From JACVRM01 sp963817375 (lineage in GTDB: Bacteria > Actinomycetota > Thermoleophilia > Gaiellales > Gaiellaceae), in contig CAWFOB010000006.1 of NCBI GenBank assembly GCA_963817375.1, forward strand, positions 248,001-312,000: 64,000 nucleotides of DNA, read 5' to 3'. The notes below the pieces were generated by a model. The model was not told the origin of the DNA. It saw only the letters and a program-made list of their open reading frames with translations, and made no database searches. The position numbers and the translations under genes are program-made. Shown here in pieces: positions 51,398 to 58,864 of this stretch. Numbering within the stretch: position 1 is the stretch's first letter; each line of letters begins with the position of its first letter.

Positions 51398-53385
51398 TGA
51401 AGAGGCTGCTCCTGGAGAGACTCGCCATGCGTTCGCATGTGGGCTTCGCCCTCATGCGTTCGCATCAGGGCTTTGCCCTCCCGATGGCGATCGGCGTGAT
51501 GATGGTGCTCTCGATCACGACGGTCGCAGTCATCGAGTTGACAACGGCCGGCGCCCGTAGCGGCAAGCGCGACGCGGCGAACGGCTATGCGTACCAGCTG
51601 GCCGAGGCTGGGCTCGCGGCCGCGCTCTCCAAGCTCGACGCGGCGGCGGATCCGACCGTGTCGACGCTCCTCCCGAGCACGACGATGAACCTGGCCGGCG
51701 GCTCGGTCACCTTCTCCGGCAGCTACACGCAGCCCGACTGGACGATCACCGCGACCGGCACGTCGGCCAACCCGACGTCGAACGCCGGCTCCGTGCGCAG
51801 GACGGTGACCCAGGTGGCGACGATCCAGCCGCTCGTGCCGGGCGCGACCGCCGCCGAATGGGACCGTGTCTTCCAGGCTTCGAACAGCTGTTTCACCATC
51901 CCCAGCGGCGTCCACGTGCCGAGCAACCTCACCGCCAAGGGCAGCATCTGCCTGCAGGGCAGCGCCACCATCACCGGCAGCTCGACCACCGTCGAGGCTG
52001 GTGGCAACGTCACCCTGACCGGCGCCTCCGCGTCGTCGTCCTTCGGCGATCCGGCCGCCGCCACCGGCTGGACGAACAGCACGCGCGTCAGCTCGAGCAA
52101 CGACTCCTACGCGACCGCGTCGATCGCGAAGAGCGCCAACAGCGCCTACCTGGACTCGACCAGCCTCGGGTTCTCGATCCCGAGCACGGCGACCATCCTG
52201 GGCATCCAGGTGCAGATCGAGCGCAAGGCCTCGAACACGAGCTCGATCGACGACGACACCGTGCAGCTGATCAAGGCCGGGACGGCGACGGGCGCGAACA
52301 AGGCGGCGTCCGGCTCGATGTGGGGGACGAGCGATGCGACGGTCAGCTACGGCAGCGGGTCAGACATGTGGTCGACGACCTGGACGCCGGCGCAGGTCAA
52401 CGCGACCAACTTCGGCGTCCGCCTCCGCGCGACGAACAACAACACGTCCTCGTCTCGAACGGCGAGCGTCGACTACATCCGCGTCGACGTCACCTACGAG
52501 ACCGTCAACCCGCTGATCGGAACGTCCGGCACGCCGGTCGAGAGCGTCCAGGTGGCCGGCACGTGCAAGTACGGCTCCGCCACGGCGCACACGCCGTGCA
52601 GCTCAACGGACGGCGTGTACGCCTCGTCGGTGACGACGAGCCCCACGGACCTCGTCAAGCCGTCGATCGACTTCAACTACTGGTATGCGAACGCGAAGCC
52701 CGGTCCGATGCACAACTGCACGAGCGGAAGCTTCCCGGGCGGATTCGACAACAACTCGGTCTACGACAAGAGCCTGCCCGACTACGGCAACCAGAACGAG
52801 GACCTCGACGTCACGCCGACGAACACGAGCTACGACTGCCAGTACGTCGAGAACGGCACGCTGATCGGGCGGATCGCCTGGAACCACGTCTCACACGTGA
52901 TGACCATCAAGGGGACGATCTTCATCGACGGCGACGTCCGCTGGGACAAGGACGGCCAGCTGACGAACTACAACGGGCGGGCGATCATCTACGCGGGCGG
53001 CGATACCGAGTTCGACGAGGTCGTGTGTGCCGGCGGGAGCGGCTCGTACAACTGCCGCAACGGCGACATGACCGCCTGGGATCCGAACGCGAACATGATG
53101 ATCATCGTGGCCGGCGGCTCGGCCGAGTACGACCAGGGCGAGAACTACGACCCGGCGGCATTCCAGGGTGTGATGTGGGCGAAGGACACGTGCCACGTCC
53201 ACCAGGACTTCCGCTCGAGCGGGCCGATCATCTGCGACACCATCCTGATCGACAACGCCGAGGGCAACGGCCTGCCGACGTTCTACAGCTGGCCTCCGCT
53301 CCAGTCGCTCATCGCCGGGCAGATCTACGGCTCGTTCGGCAGCGCCTCGGATTACGCGCTCCTCCTGGGGCCGGAGCGGGGTTGA
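51397..53385 (+). CDS. Large PilX-like protein with inserted beta-sandwich domain (copy 2)
   Basis: 662 residues from ATG 51397, one base shared with the previous stop. Leader-like (RSHQGFALPMAIGVMMVLSITTVAVIELTTAG) and the same layout as copy 1, with the inserted domain at about 208-371 (ATGWTNSTRVSSSNDSYATASIAKS, GFSIPSTATILGIQVQIERKASNTSS, WTPAQVNATNFGVRLRATNNNTSSS). The C-terminal region (FDEVVCAGGSGSYNCRNGDMTAWDPNANMMIIVAGGSAEYDQG ... YSWPPLQSLIAGQIYGSFGSASDY) is nearly the same as in copy 1. Tandem duplication followed by divergence. Extracytoplasmic; several conserved cysteines suggest disulfides. Confidence 0.7.
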   Translation: MKRLLLERLAMRSHVGFALMRSHQGFALPMAIGVMMVLSITTVAVIELTTAGARSGKRDAANGYAYQLAEAGLAAALSKLDAAADPTVSTLLPSTTMNLAGGSVTFSGSYTQPDWTITATGTSANPTSNAGSVRRTVTQVATIQPLVPGATAAEWDRVFQASNSCFTIPSGVHVPSNLTAKGSICLQGSATITGSSTTVEAGGNVTLTGASASSSFGDPAAATGWTNSTRVSSSNDSYATASIAKSANSAYLDSTSLGFSIPSTATILGIQVQIERKASNTSSIDDDTVQLIKAGTATGANKAASGSMWGTSDATVSYGSGSDMWSTTWTPAQVNATNFGVRLRATNNNTSSSRTASVDYIRVDVTYETVNPLIGTSGTPVESVQVAGTCKYGSATAHTPCSSTDGVYASSVTTSPTDLVKPSIDFNYWYANAKPGPMHNCTSGSFPGGFDNNSVYDKSLPDYGNQNEDLDVTPTNTSYDCQYVENGTLIGRIAWNHVSHVMTIKGTIFIDGDVRWDKDGQLTNYNGRAIIYAGGDTEFDEVVCAGGSGSYNCRNGDMTAWDPNANMMIIVAGGSAEYDQGENYDPAAFQGVMWAKDTCHVHQDFRSSGPIICDTILIDNAEGNGLPTFYSWPPLQSLIAGQIYGSFGSASDYALLLGPERG

Positions 53386-53386
53386 C

Positions 53387-54133
53387 GTGGGAAACGTGAT
53401 CGTCGCAACGGCCTTCGCGCCTGCGCTCGCCATCGGCAGCTTCCTGAACGTCGTGGCCGCGCGCATGCCGCAGCGGGTTTCGCTCGTGGGCGGCCGCTCG
53501 GCCTGCCCGGCGTGCTCGGCGCAGATCGCCTGGTACGACAACATCCCGCTCGTCTCGTACGCCGTCCTGCGTGGCCGCTGCCGCTCGTGCGACGCGCGGA
53601 TCAGCTGGCGCTACCCGGCGGTCGAGCTCGCCACCGCCGTCCTCGTCGTCGCGTGCCTGCTCGAGTTCGGGCTCACGGCGGACGCGCTCGTCGCGTCCTA
53701 CTTCTGCGCGGCGCTGGTCGTGCTCTCTGCGATCGACATCGAGCACCAGATCCTCCCCGACCGGATCACGCTGCCGTCCGCGGCGATCGTGCTCGTGGCG
53801 CAGACCGCGCTGCATCCGAGCGTGGAGTGGATCGCCGGCGCGCTGGGCGCCTCGCTGTTCCTCTTCCTTGCGGTGCTCGCCTACCCGCGCGGCATGGGTT
53901 TGGGCGACGTGAAGCTCGCGCTGCTGCTCGGGGCGATGCTCGGCCGCACGGTCCCGGTCGCCCTCATGCTCGGCATGCTGAGCGCGCTCGTGCCCTCGGT
54001 GGTGCTGCTCACGCGGCACGGCATGGCGGCGCGCAAGATGAAGATCCCGTTCGGCCCCTTCCTCGCCCTCGGCGGCGTGGTCGCCCTGTTCGCCGGCGGC
54101 CACCTCCTCGACCTCTACCTGACGACGCTGTGA
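53387..54133 (+). CDS. pilD: Prepilin peptidase (A24 family)
   Basis: 248 residues from GTG 53387. N-terminal methylase-type domain with the zinc-binding cysteines C40-x2-C43 and C65-x2-C68. About seven membrane helices. Catalytic aspartates Asp117 in LSAIDIEHQILPDRI and Asp174 in GMGLGDVKLALLLG. It removes the leader at the Gly|Phe/Tyr site of the prepilins encoded here and N-methylates them. Last gene of the plus-strand run that starts at 43983. Confidence 0.92.
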   Translation: MGNVIVATAFAPALAIGSFLNVVAARMPQRVSLVGGRSACPACSAQIAWYDNIPLVSYAVLRGRCRSCDARISWRYPAVELATAVLVVACLLEFGLTADALVASYFCAALVVLSAIDIEHQILPDRITLPSAAIVLVAQTALHPSVEWIAGALGASLFLFLAVLAYPRGMGLGDVKLALLLGAMLGRTVPVALMLGMLSALVPSVVLLTRHGMAARKMKIPFGPFLALGGVVALFAGGHLLDLYLTTL

Positions 54134-54180
54134 GCAGCGCGGGACACGACGGCGTCCGCAATGCCACGTACGCTGGCGAG

Positions 54181-54495
54181 ATGAACGACGAGCTCGCGAC
54201 CGAGACCGAGGCGCTGATCGCGTCGGATCCGCCGGACGAGTACCTCGTGTTCCTGCGCCTCGTTGACGGCGAGCGCATCGAGGCCGGCTCGTTCGCCGAC
54301 GAGGGAGAGGCGCACTCGTTTGCGGGGCAGTTCATGGCGGCGGCGTCGCCCGGTATGACGCGATGGCCCCGGGTCGGTGATCGCTACCTGCGTCCTGAGA
54401 CGATCGCTTCGATTGACGTCGAGCGCAGCGCTCAGCCCCGCTGGACCGGCTCGACGGGGCGCGCCAGCACCTGGGGCAAGTCGGGCGCTGCGTAG
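54181..54495 (+). CDS. Small hypothetical protein
   Basis: 104 residues from ATG 54181, 47 bp after pilD. Acidic N-terminal half (MNDELATETEALIASDPPDEYLVFLRLVDGERIEAG), then AHSFAGQFMAAASPGMTRWPRVGDRYLRPETIASIDVE, which resembles the layout of small actinobacterial proteins of unknown role. No membrane segment. Link to the pilus is unproven. Confidence 0.5.
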   Translation: MNDELATETEALIASDPPDEYLVFLRLVDGERIEAGSFADEGEAHSFAGQFMAAASPGMTRWPRVGDRYLRPETIASIDVERSAQPRWTGSTGRASTWGKSGAA

Positions 54496-54704
54496 GTCGG
54501 GCGGCGCTCGGCGGGCGTCACACCGCGCGGCCTCGGCGGCGGCGTGATTTGCCCCACGTCGCCAGGGTCGAGGCAGAGGGAGCTGGCCCAGCGGGCCGTC
54601 TTGTAGCTCGGCAGCAGTCGTTGAGCATCGGATTCCGGCGCGGAGGCTCTTTCGAACAAGCCTGGGTTGGTGCTGTCACTCGCTTAGGAGCCGGTGAGCG
54701 CTTC

Positions 54705-55475
54705 ATGACCCTCCGCGAAGATGTGGCTGTGGGATGGGCGGCACTAGACCAGTGGGGCGACGTCGCTCGCATCGAACCGCTCACTGGCGGAGTTGGCGTC
54801 AACGAGGTGTGGAGCGTGTGCGTCAACGGGCAGCTCGCCATCGGTCGGCTCGGCAAGCGCGGCGACGCCGACCTCTCGTGGGAGACCGAGCTATTGCGCC
54901 ACCTCGACCGTGAAGGGATGACGGTGCCGGTGCCGATCCCAACCACGGACGGCCGGCACTTCGCAGACGGTCTGGTCGTGATGACCTACGTGGAGGGCGG
55001 ACCGCCCGAAACGGAGGCCGACTGGCGTCGCGTCGCCGACACACTCCGCCAGCTGCACCGACTGACGCACGGCTGGCCCCAACGCCCGGGCTGGCGATCG
55101 TCGACCGACCTCCTGCACGCGGAAACCGGGACGAAGATCGACCTCGGCGCGATGCCGCCTGAGGGTGTCGTTCGATGCCGAGCAGCGTGGGCGCGCCTCA
55201 CCGGACGAGAGCGCTGCGTCGTCCACGGCGACCCCAACCCGGGAAACATCCGCATGACCGCGGATCGAGTCGCGCTGATCGACTGGGACGAGTCGCACGT
55301 CGACGTCGCCGACCTCGACCTGGTGTTGCCACACAACGCCGCCCGTCTCGAGGACGACAGGCACGACGTTGCCGCGCAAGCACGGGCGGCATGGGAAGCC
55401 GCCGCCTGCTGGGATCCCAGCGGGACCGACGAGTTCGCAGTCAAGCGGCTCGCCGAAGTTCGAGCGGTCGGGTGA
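54705..55475 (+). CDS. Phosphotransferase (aminoglycoside phosphotransferase-like)
   Basis: 256 residues from ATG 54705. Kinase-like fold: LTGGVGVNEVWSVCV (nucleotide loop), LLRHLDREGMTVPVPIPT, and the Brenner-type catalytic motif CVVHGDPNPGNIRM with catalytic Asp and Asn, then ALIDWDESHVDVADLDLVL with the metal-binding Asp. Member of the APH/ChoK superfamily; substrate could be a small alcohol or sugar, and drug resistance is not implied. It is unrelated to the surrounding pilus genes. Confidence 0.8.
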   Translation: MTLREDVAVGWAALDQWGDVARIEPLTGGVGVNEVWSVCVNGQLAIGRLGKRGDADLSWETELLRHLDREGMTVPVPIPTTDGRHFADGLVVMTYVEGGPPETEADWRRVADTLRQLHRLTHGWPQRPGWRSSTDLLHAETGTKIDLGAMPPEGVVRCRAAWARLTGRERCVVHGDPNPGNIRMTADRVALIDWDESHVDVADLDLVLPHNAARLEDDRHDVAAQARAAWEAAACWDPSGTDEFAVKRLAEVRAVG

Positions 55476-55798
55476 CATTCCCGAACACTGGCCCAATTTG
55501 CCGCTCGTTCCTCTGGCCTAGACTTCACGCGTTGGCGAGACTCCGAAGCTATTGGAGATGGCTCGGTCACCGACTTCGGCTCTCCCAGCCCGGCCGAGTG
55601 TTCTTCACCGTTGCAATTCTGGTCGGCGTTGCCGAAATTGTGGTCGCACGGGCTCACGGCGACCGTGAGGGCGGCGCCCCACTGGTGGTGTTCGCAATGT
55701 TGTTGGTCGGCGTGGTCACCCTGGATGCCGTCGGCCGGGGAGTCGTCGCTGTTGTTCGCCGTCTCATCCTGGACGGTGGGCTCAGGCGTCATTCCTGA
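55472..55798 (+). CDS. Small two-helix membrane protein
   Basis: 108 residues from GTG 55472, overlapping the phosphotransferase stop; a TTG at 55532 would give 88. Basic N-terminus (WPRLHALARLRSYWRWLGHRLRL), then two hydrophobic segments (FFTVAILVGVAEIVVARAHG and LVVFAMLLVGVVTLDAVGRGVVAVV). No family recognised. Confidence 0.4.
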   Translation: MTFPNTGPICRSFLWPRLHALARLRSYWRWLGHRLRLSQPGRVFFTVAILVGVAEIVVARAHGDREGGAPLVVFAMLLVGVVTLDAVGRGVVAVVRRLILDGGLRRHS

Positions 55799-55855
55799 AA
55801 CATTCGCGCAAACGACGGCCACGTCACCAACCAGCGGCGCGGTAAACATCCGTCT

Positions 55856-56230
55856 ATGCGGTGGGTGGGTGACGGGTCGGAACTCTGGCGCGTACGCGTC
55901 GATCTGTTTGCCCCGGACGAGGAGCGAGCCCGTGTGCCGGCAGCTCATCAAGCCCTCCAGCGTCGGTTGACGGGCTCGGATGAGCTAGCGAGGCGGTCGG
56001 GAGAGAGCAGCGCCGATCAAGGGACGGGGATCGCAGGTCGTCCCGTAGTTGGTCTGTCCTTCTGGGTACGAGCCGAAGACGTTGGACAAGCCGCGAGAAC
56101 CGCTGTCGAGACCGCGCGCCGAGCTGGGGCGGATAGCGGTGTCGGCACCGACTTGTACGACGTCGTCGTCATACCGAGCTCAGCGGTGGCGCGGCCGGAC
56201 GACCCGGCCTATCCGCCTATGCCCGATTAG
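55856..56230 (+). CDS. Hypothetical protein
   Basis: 124 residues from ATG 55856. Begins MRWVGDGSELWRVRVDLFAPDEERARVPAAHQALQR and ends VVIPSSAVARPDDPAYPPMPD. The middle VVGLSFWVRAEDVGQAARTAVETARRAGADSG looks like an alpha/beta ferredoxin-like unit. No named family. 237 bp of gene-free sequence follow before the convergent 56468 gene. Confidence 0.45.
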   Translation: MRWVGDGSELWRVRVDLFAPDEERARVPAAHQALQRRLTGSDELARRSGESSADQGTGIAGRPVVGLSFWVRAEDVGQAARTAVETARRAGADSGVGTDLYDVVVIPSSAVARPDDPAYPPMPD

Positions 56231-56467
56231 AACCGTTCGGCGGACATTCCCGCACGACGGCGAGCTCGACCGCCCCGCCGGTCCGCGTGCGTGAGATCCT
56301 CGACACGCCAAGGTCGCCGCGGCATCGCGCTTCGAGGGAGCTGTGCTACTTCCGGAGCGCACGGGTCTCCCATTGGGCATCGCCGCGACCGCGTGTCGAG
56401 GCGAAGCAACGATCAGCGGGAGGGATTCCGGACGGTGAGTGTGCCGTACGAGCGGGCGGCGTGCCGC

Positions 56468-57037
56468 TCAGCTCGCCGCGGCCGCTGCCGCTCGGGCGTC
56501 TGCGACGGCCTGGACGACCGTGGCGCGATCGACAAACCCGGAGACCTCGAACGAAACCGTCACGGGGCGGCGGAGCACGATCAGCGCGGGGTCGTCCTTG
56601 ATGCCCAGCTTCGCCTGGAGCGGCGCGATCTGCGACTGGCGGAACGCGTCGACGCGCACGAACCCTGCGTGCGCGGCCGCTGCCCCCGCCTGCGCTTCGC
56701 GGACGGCGACGTCGTCCACCGCGCCGCGGGGAGCGACGACGGAGACGACGACGACCGCGTTGCGTACAAGCGCGTCGGCGACCGCACGTGGCAGACCGTT
56801 CGCCGCCACTGCGTGCGCCGGCCGAGCGTGGGGCCGACCCGGCTTCTGCGTCGTGTGGCTCGGCGTCGTTCGGTGCAGCCGGTGCCCGACGGAGGCATGA
56901 AGAAGCTTCGGCTGCGACGAGCTCGTGCTGCTCCCGCCGCCGGTGGTGGTCTTCAGCACGAAGACGCCGGCCGCGAGCGCGGCCGTCATGCCCACCAGGG
57001 CGACGAGGCGAACGGGGTTGGCGCTGGCAAGCTTCAT
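56468..57037 (-). CDS. Membrane-anchored thioredoxin-fold-like protein
   Basis: 189 residues. N-terminal anchor (LVALVGMTAALAAGVFVLKTT), Ser/His/Pro linker, then a domain reading AVVVVSVVAPRGAVDDVAVREAQAGAAAAHAGFVRVDAFRQSQIAPLQAKLGIKDDPALIVLRRPVTVSFEVSGFVDRATVVQAV. That is the beta-alpha-beta order of a thioredoxin-like fold with the cis-Pro region (DDPALIVL) but without any CXXC. A redox role is therefore unlikely. 44 bp upstream of it, on the same strand, begins the end of the GspH-like prepilin gene, so they may be one transcript. Confidence 0.6.
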   Translation of the reverse strand: MKLASANPVRLVALVGMTAALAAGVFVLKTTTGGGSSTSSSQPKLLHASVGHRLHRTTPSHTTQKPGRPHARPAHAVAANGLPRAVADALVRNAVVVVSVVAPRGAVDDVAVREAQAGAAAAHAGFVRVDAFRQSQIAPLQAKLGIKDDPALIVLRRPVTVSFEVSGFVDRATVVQAVADARAAAAAAS

Positions 57038-57081
57038 TGACTCTCCTATCGGCAGTTGGCTAACCCGACTTGAGGGAACGA

Positions 57082-57507
57082 TCAGAGGGATGCGGGGCAG
57101 GCTCCAGAGACAATGTCCCCGCCCGGGCCGAGCAGGCTGTGCACGTTGTGGCCCGGATCGAACGCGGCGGTCGGAGGCCGTCCGTTGTGGGTGCTTTCGA
57201 GGCAGAAGGTCTTGCCGTCGGCGGCGATGACCGGGTCCGCGCTCAGACGGACGCCCGCGTCCAGCGACTCGAGCGCCGCGGTCGTCATGCCGTTGTAGGT
57301 GTCGTGGTGCGCGTAGAAGAGCTGCGCAGCGGGCAGCGCCTCGCGGACGTTCAGCTCCGCCGCAGACTTCTCACCACGGTCGCGCATGCTGACGAAGCCG
57401 CCCACGGCGATCGACAGCAAGATCCCCATGATCACCAGTACCACGAGGAGCTCCATCAGCGTGAAACCCGCCTCGCGGTCGGTGTGCGAACGCCGTGAGC
57501 TCCTCAC
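57082..57507 (-). CDS. Type IV prepilin (GspH/PilE-like)
   Basis: 141 residues. Leader RSSRRSHTDREAG|FTLMELLVVLVIMGILLSIAVGGFVSMRDRG with cleavage after Gly14 and Glu at +5. Mature domain short, with HDTYNGMTTAALESLDAGVRLSADPV, a pattern seen in major-pilin-like proteins (Y-N-G-M-T as in the pilA copies NGTYVGLS), and a C-terminal cysteine pair (FCLES, GACPAS). Minor pilin or alternate major subunit. Confidence 0.82.
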   Translation of the reverse strand: MRSSRRSHTDREAGFTLMELLVVLVIMGILLSIAVGGFVSMRDRGEKSAAELNVREALPAAQLFYAHHDTYNGMTTAALESLDAGVRLSADPVIAADGKTFCLESTHNGRPPTAAFDPGHNVHSLLGPGGDIVSGACPASL

Positions 57508-57557
57508 GGCTCCCCTATCGGCGGGTCGCCCGCCCGGGGTTAGCCCGTGCCCCTCGG

Positions 57558-57593
57558 GCGGGGGAGGGCGCGGTAGCCCGCACCCTCCCCCGC
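57558..57593 (-). terminator. Strong terminator of the second pilA gene
   Basis: 16-bp arms at 57558-57573 and 57578-57593 with the 4-nt loop GCTA (minus sense), one G-T wobble. It lies 4 bp after the pilA stop (minus direction), in the 90-bp gap to the GspH-like gene. Confidence 0.8.
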
Positions 57594-57597
57594 GGCA

Positions 57598-58038
57598 TCA
57601 CGTCGCCGCGTTGCAGTCCGTGAGGACCGGGCCGGGATCCTGTGTGATGGAGCCGGCCGGGCTGTTCTTGAAGTAGGTCGAACCGCCCTGGGTGGCGTAG
57701 ATGCAGTAGGTCGTCGTCGTCGGGGCCGGGCTGGCCGAGACGTTCACCTTGGCTGCGCTGCCCGGGTCGTAGTACGAGATGCCCGGCGTGGCGGCCGTCG
57801 ATGCGTTGCTGAGGCCGACGTAGGTGCCGTTGTCGGCGTAGAACGCCTCGACGGCGGGGACGGCGGCCCGGACGTTGGCCTGGGAGGCCGTGGCCTCGGC
57901 CTTGCTCTTGAAGCCGATGTAGGACGGGACGGCGATCGCGAGCAGGATGCCGAGGATGATGATTACGACCAGGAGCTCGATGAGCGTGAAACCGCCCTCG
58001 ACGTTCCCCTGTGCGATCCGATTCTTGAGCCTGTTCAT
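57598..58038 (-). CDS. pilA: Type IV major pilin (pilA copy 2)
   Basis: 146 residues from ATG 58038. Leader NRLKNRIAQGNVEGG|FTLIELLVVIIILGILLAIAVPSYIGFKSKAEA, Gly16 cleavage site and Glu+5. A short mature domain of about 130 residues contains VEAFYADNGTYVGLSNASTAATPGISYYDPG, and a final cysteine pair (YCIYAT ... TDCNAAT) forms the usual C-terminal disulfide loop. 138 of 146 residues match the upstream copy 1. Followed by its own strong hairpin. Building block of the pilus fibre. Confidence 0.93.
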   Translation of the reverse strand: MNRLKNRIAQGNVEGGFTLIELLVVIIILGILLAIAVPSYIGFKSKAEATASQANVRAAVPAVEAFYADNGTYVGLSNASTAATPGISYYDPGSAAKVNVSASPAPTTTTYCIYATQGGSTYFKNSPAGSITQDPGPVLTDCNAAT

Positions 58039-58207
58039 GGTGCCTCCGTTCGGCGTGCGGTACGGCTTGGCCGCGGCCGGGGCGCCCACTGAGGGGGATG
58101 CCGCACGGGATGAATCGGCTCCCGATCGAATACGGCGTACCCTCGATCGGGGGTGCCGATCCTCCAGTGGGGGGCGCGCCGTTTCCCCGAACGCTCCCCG
58201 AAATGAC

Positions 58208-58233
58208 GGAGGGCGCGGTTGCCCGCGCCCTCC
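58208..58233 (-). terminator. Terminator of the first pilA gene
   Basis: 11-bp perfect stem (58208-58218 with 58223-58233), loop of 4 nt, 23 bp after the stop of pilA copy 1. Similar in build to the hairpin at 57558, so each pilin gene ends its own transcript or has processed RNA ends. Confidence 0.7.
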
Positions 58234-58256
58234 CGCACCGTTCGTGAAGCCGTGGC

Positions 58257-58697
58257 CTAGGTGGCCGCGTTGCAGTCCGTGAGGATCGGGCCGGGATCCT
58301 TCGTGATCGCACCGGCCGGGCTGTTCTTGAAGTAGGTGGAACCGCCCTGGGTGGCGTAGACGCAGTACGTCGTCGTCGTCGGGGCCGGGCTGCCCGAGAC
58401 GCTCACCTTGGCCGCGCTGCCGGGATCGTAGTACGAGATGCCAGGCGTGGCGGCCGTCGATGCGTTGCTGAGGCCGACGTAGGTGCCGTTGTCGGCGTAG
58501 AACGCCTCGACGGCGGGGACGGCGGCCCGGACGTTCGCCTGGGCGGCCGTCGCCTCGGCCTTGCTCTTGAAGCCGATGTACGACGGGACGGCGATCGCGA
58601 GCAGGATGCCGAGGATGATGATTACGACCAGGAGCTCGATGAGCGTGAAACCGCCCTCGACGTTCCCCTGTGCGATCCGATTCCTGAGCCTGTTCAT
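58257..58697 (-). CDS. pilA: Type IV major pilin (pilA copy 1)
   Basis: 146 residues from ATG 58697, with CGGAGGA upstream. Same leader (NRLRNRIAQGNVEGG|FTLIE) and mature part as copy 2; the eight differences are conservative and mostly near the C-terminus (KVSVSGS/KVNVSAS, AGAITKDPGPI/AGSITQDPGPV). Divergent from the second pilT (58865) across 167 bp that contain two inverted repeats. Probably the main fibre subunit, with copy 2 giving dosage or antigenic variation. Confidence 0.93.
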   Translation of the reverse strand: MNRLRNRIAQGNVEGGFTLIELLVVIIILGILLAIAVPSYIGFKSKAEATAAQANVRAAVPAVEAFYADNGTYVGLSNASTAATPGISYYDPGSAAKVSVSGSPAPTTTTYCVYATQGGSTYFKNSPAGAITKDPGPILTDCNAAT

Positions 58698-58771
58698 TGA
58701 AGTCCTCCGTTCGTGGTAGGCGTTGGTGGCTCGCCGCCTGTATCGGCCTCCCGCGGATCGCGCCTGCTCCC

Positions 58772-58787
58772 CCAACCAGGTGATTGG
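58772..58787. promoter_or_regulatory. Imperfect palindrome in the pilA/pilT divergent region
   Basis: CCAACCAGGTGATTGG at 58772-58787 is palindromic except for one position pair, and a short hairpin (CACCCA-CGCGC-TGGGTG) follows directly at 58788-58804. It lies between divergent pilA and pilT, a sensible place for a regulator that controls both. No known regulator consensus matched. Confidence 0.35.
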
Positions 58788-58864
58788 CACCCACGCGCTG
58801 GGTGACGCGCAGAAATCACTCAAGCCAGCGAGGGCACGTGCCGATAGCTGCCGTCGAGGTAGCC

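Noticed and set aside
54705..55475. Aminoglycoside resistance gene
   Set aside because: Only the general kinase-like fold and Brenner motif match; the family covers many non-antibiotic substrates and no resistance-specific feature is present.
58781..58801. Sigma-54-like promoter (TTGGCAC ... GC) before the second pilT
   Set aside because: The spacing between the GG and GC elements is one base short of the required 10, and actinobacteria generally lack sigma-54.
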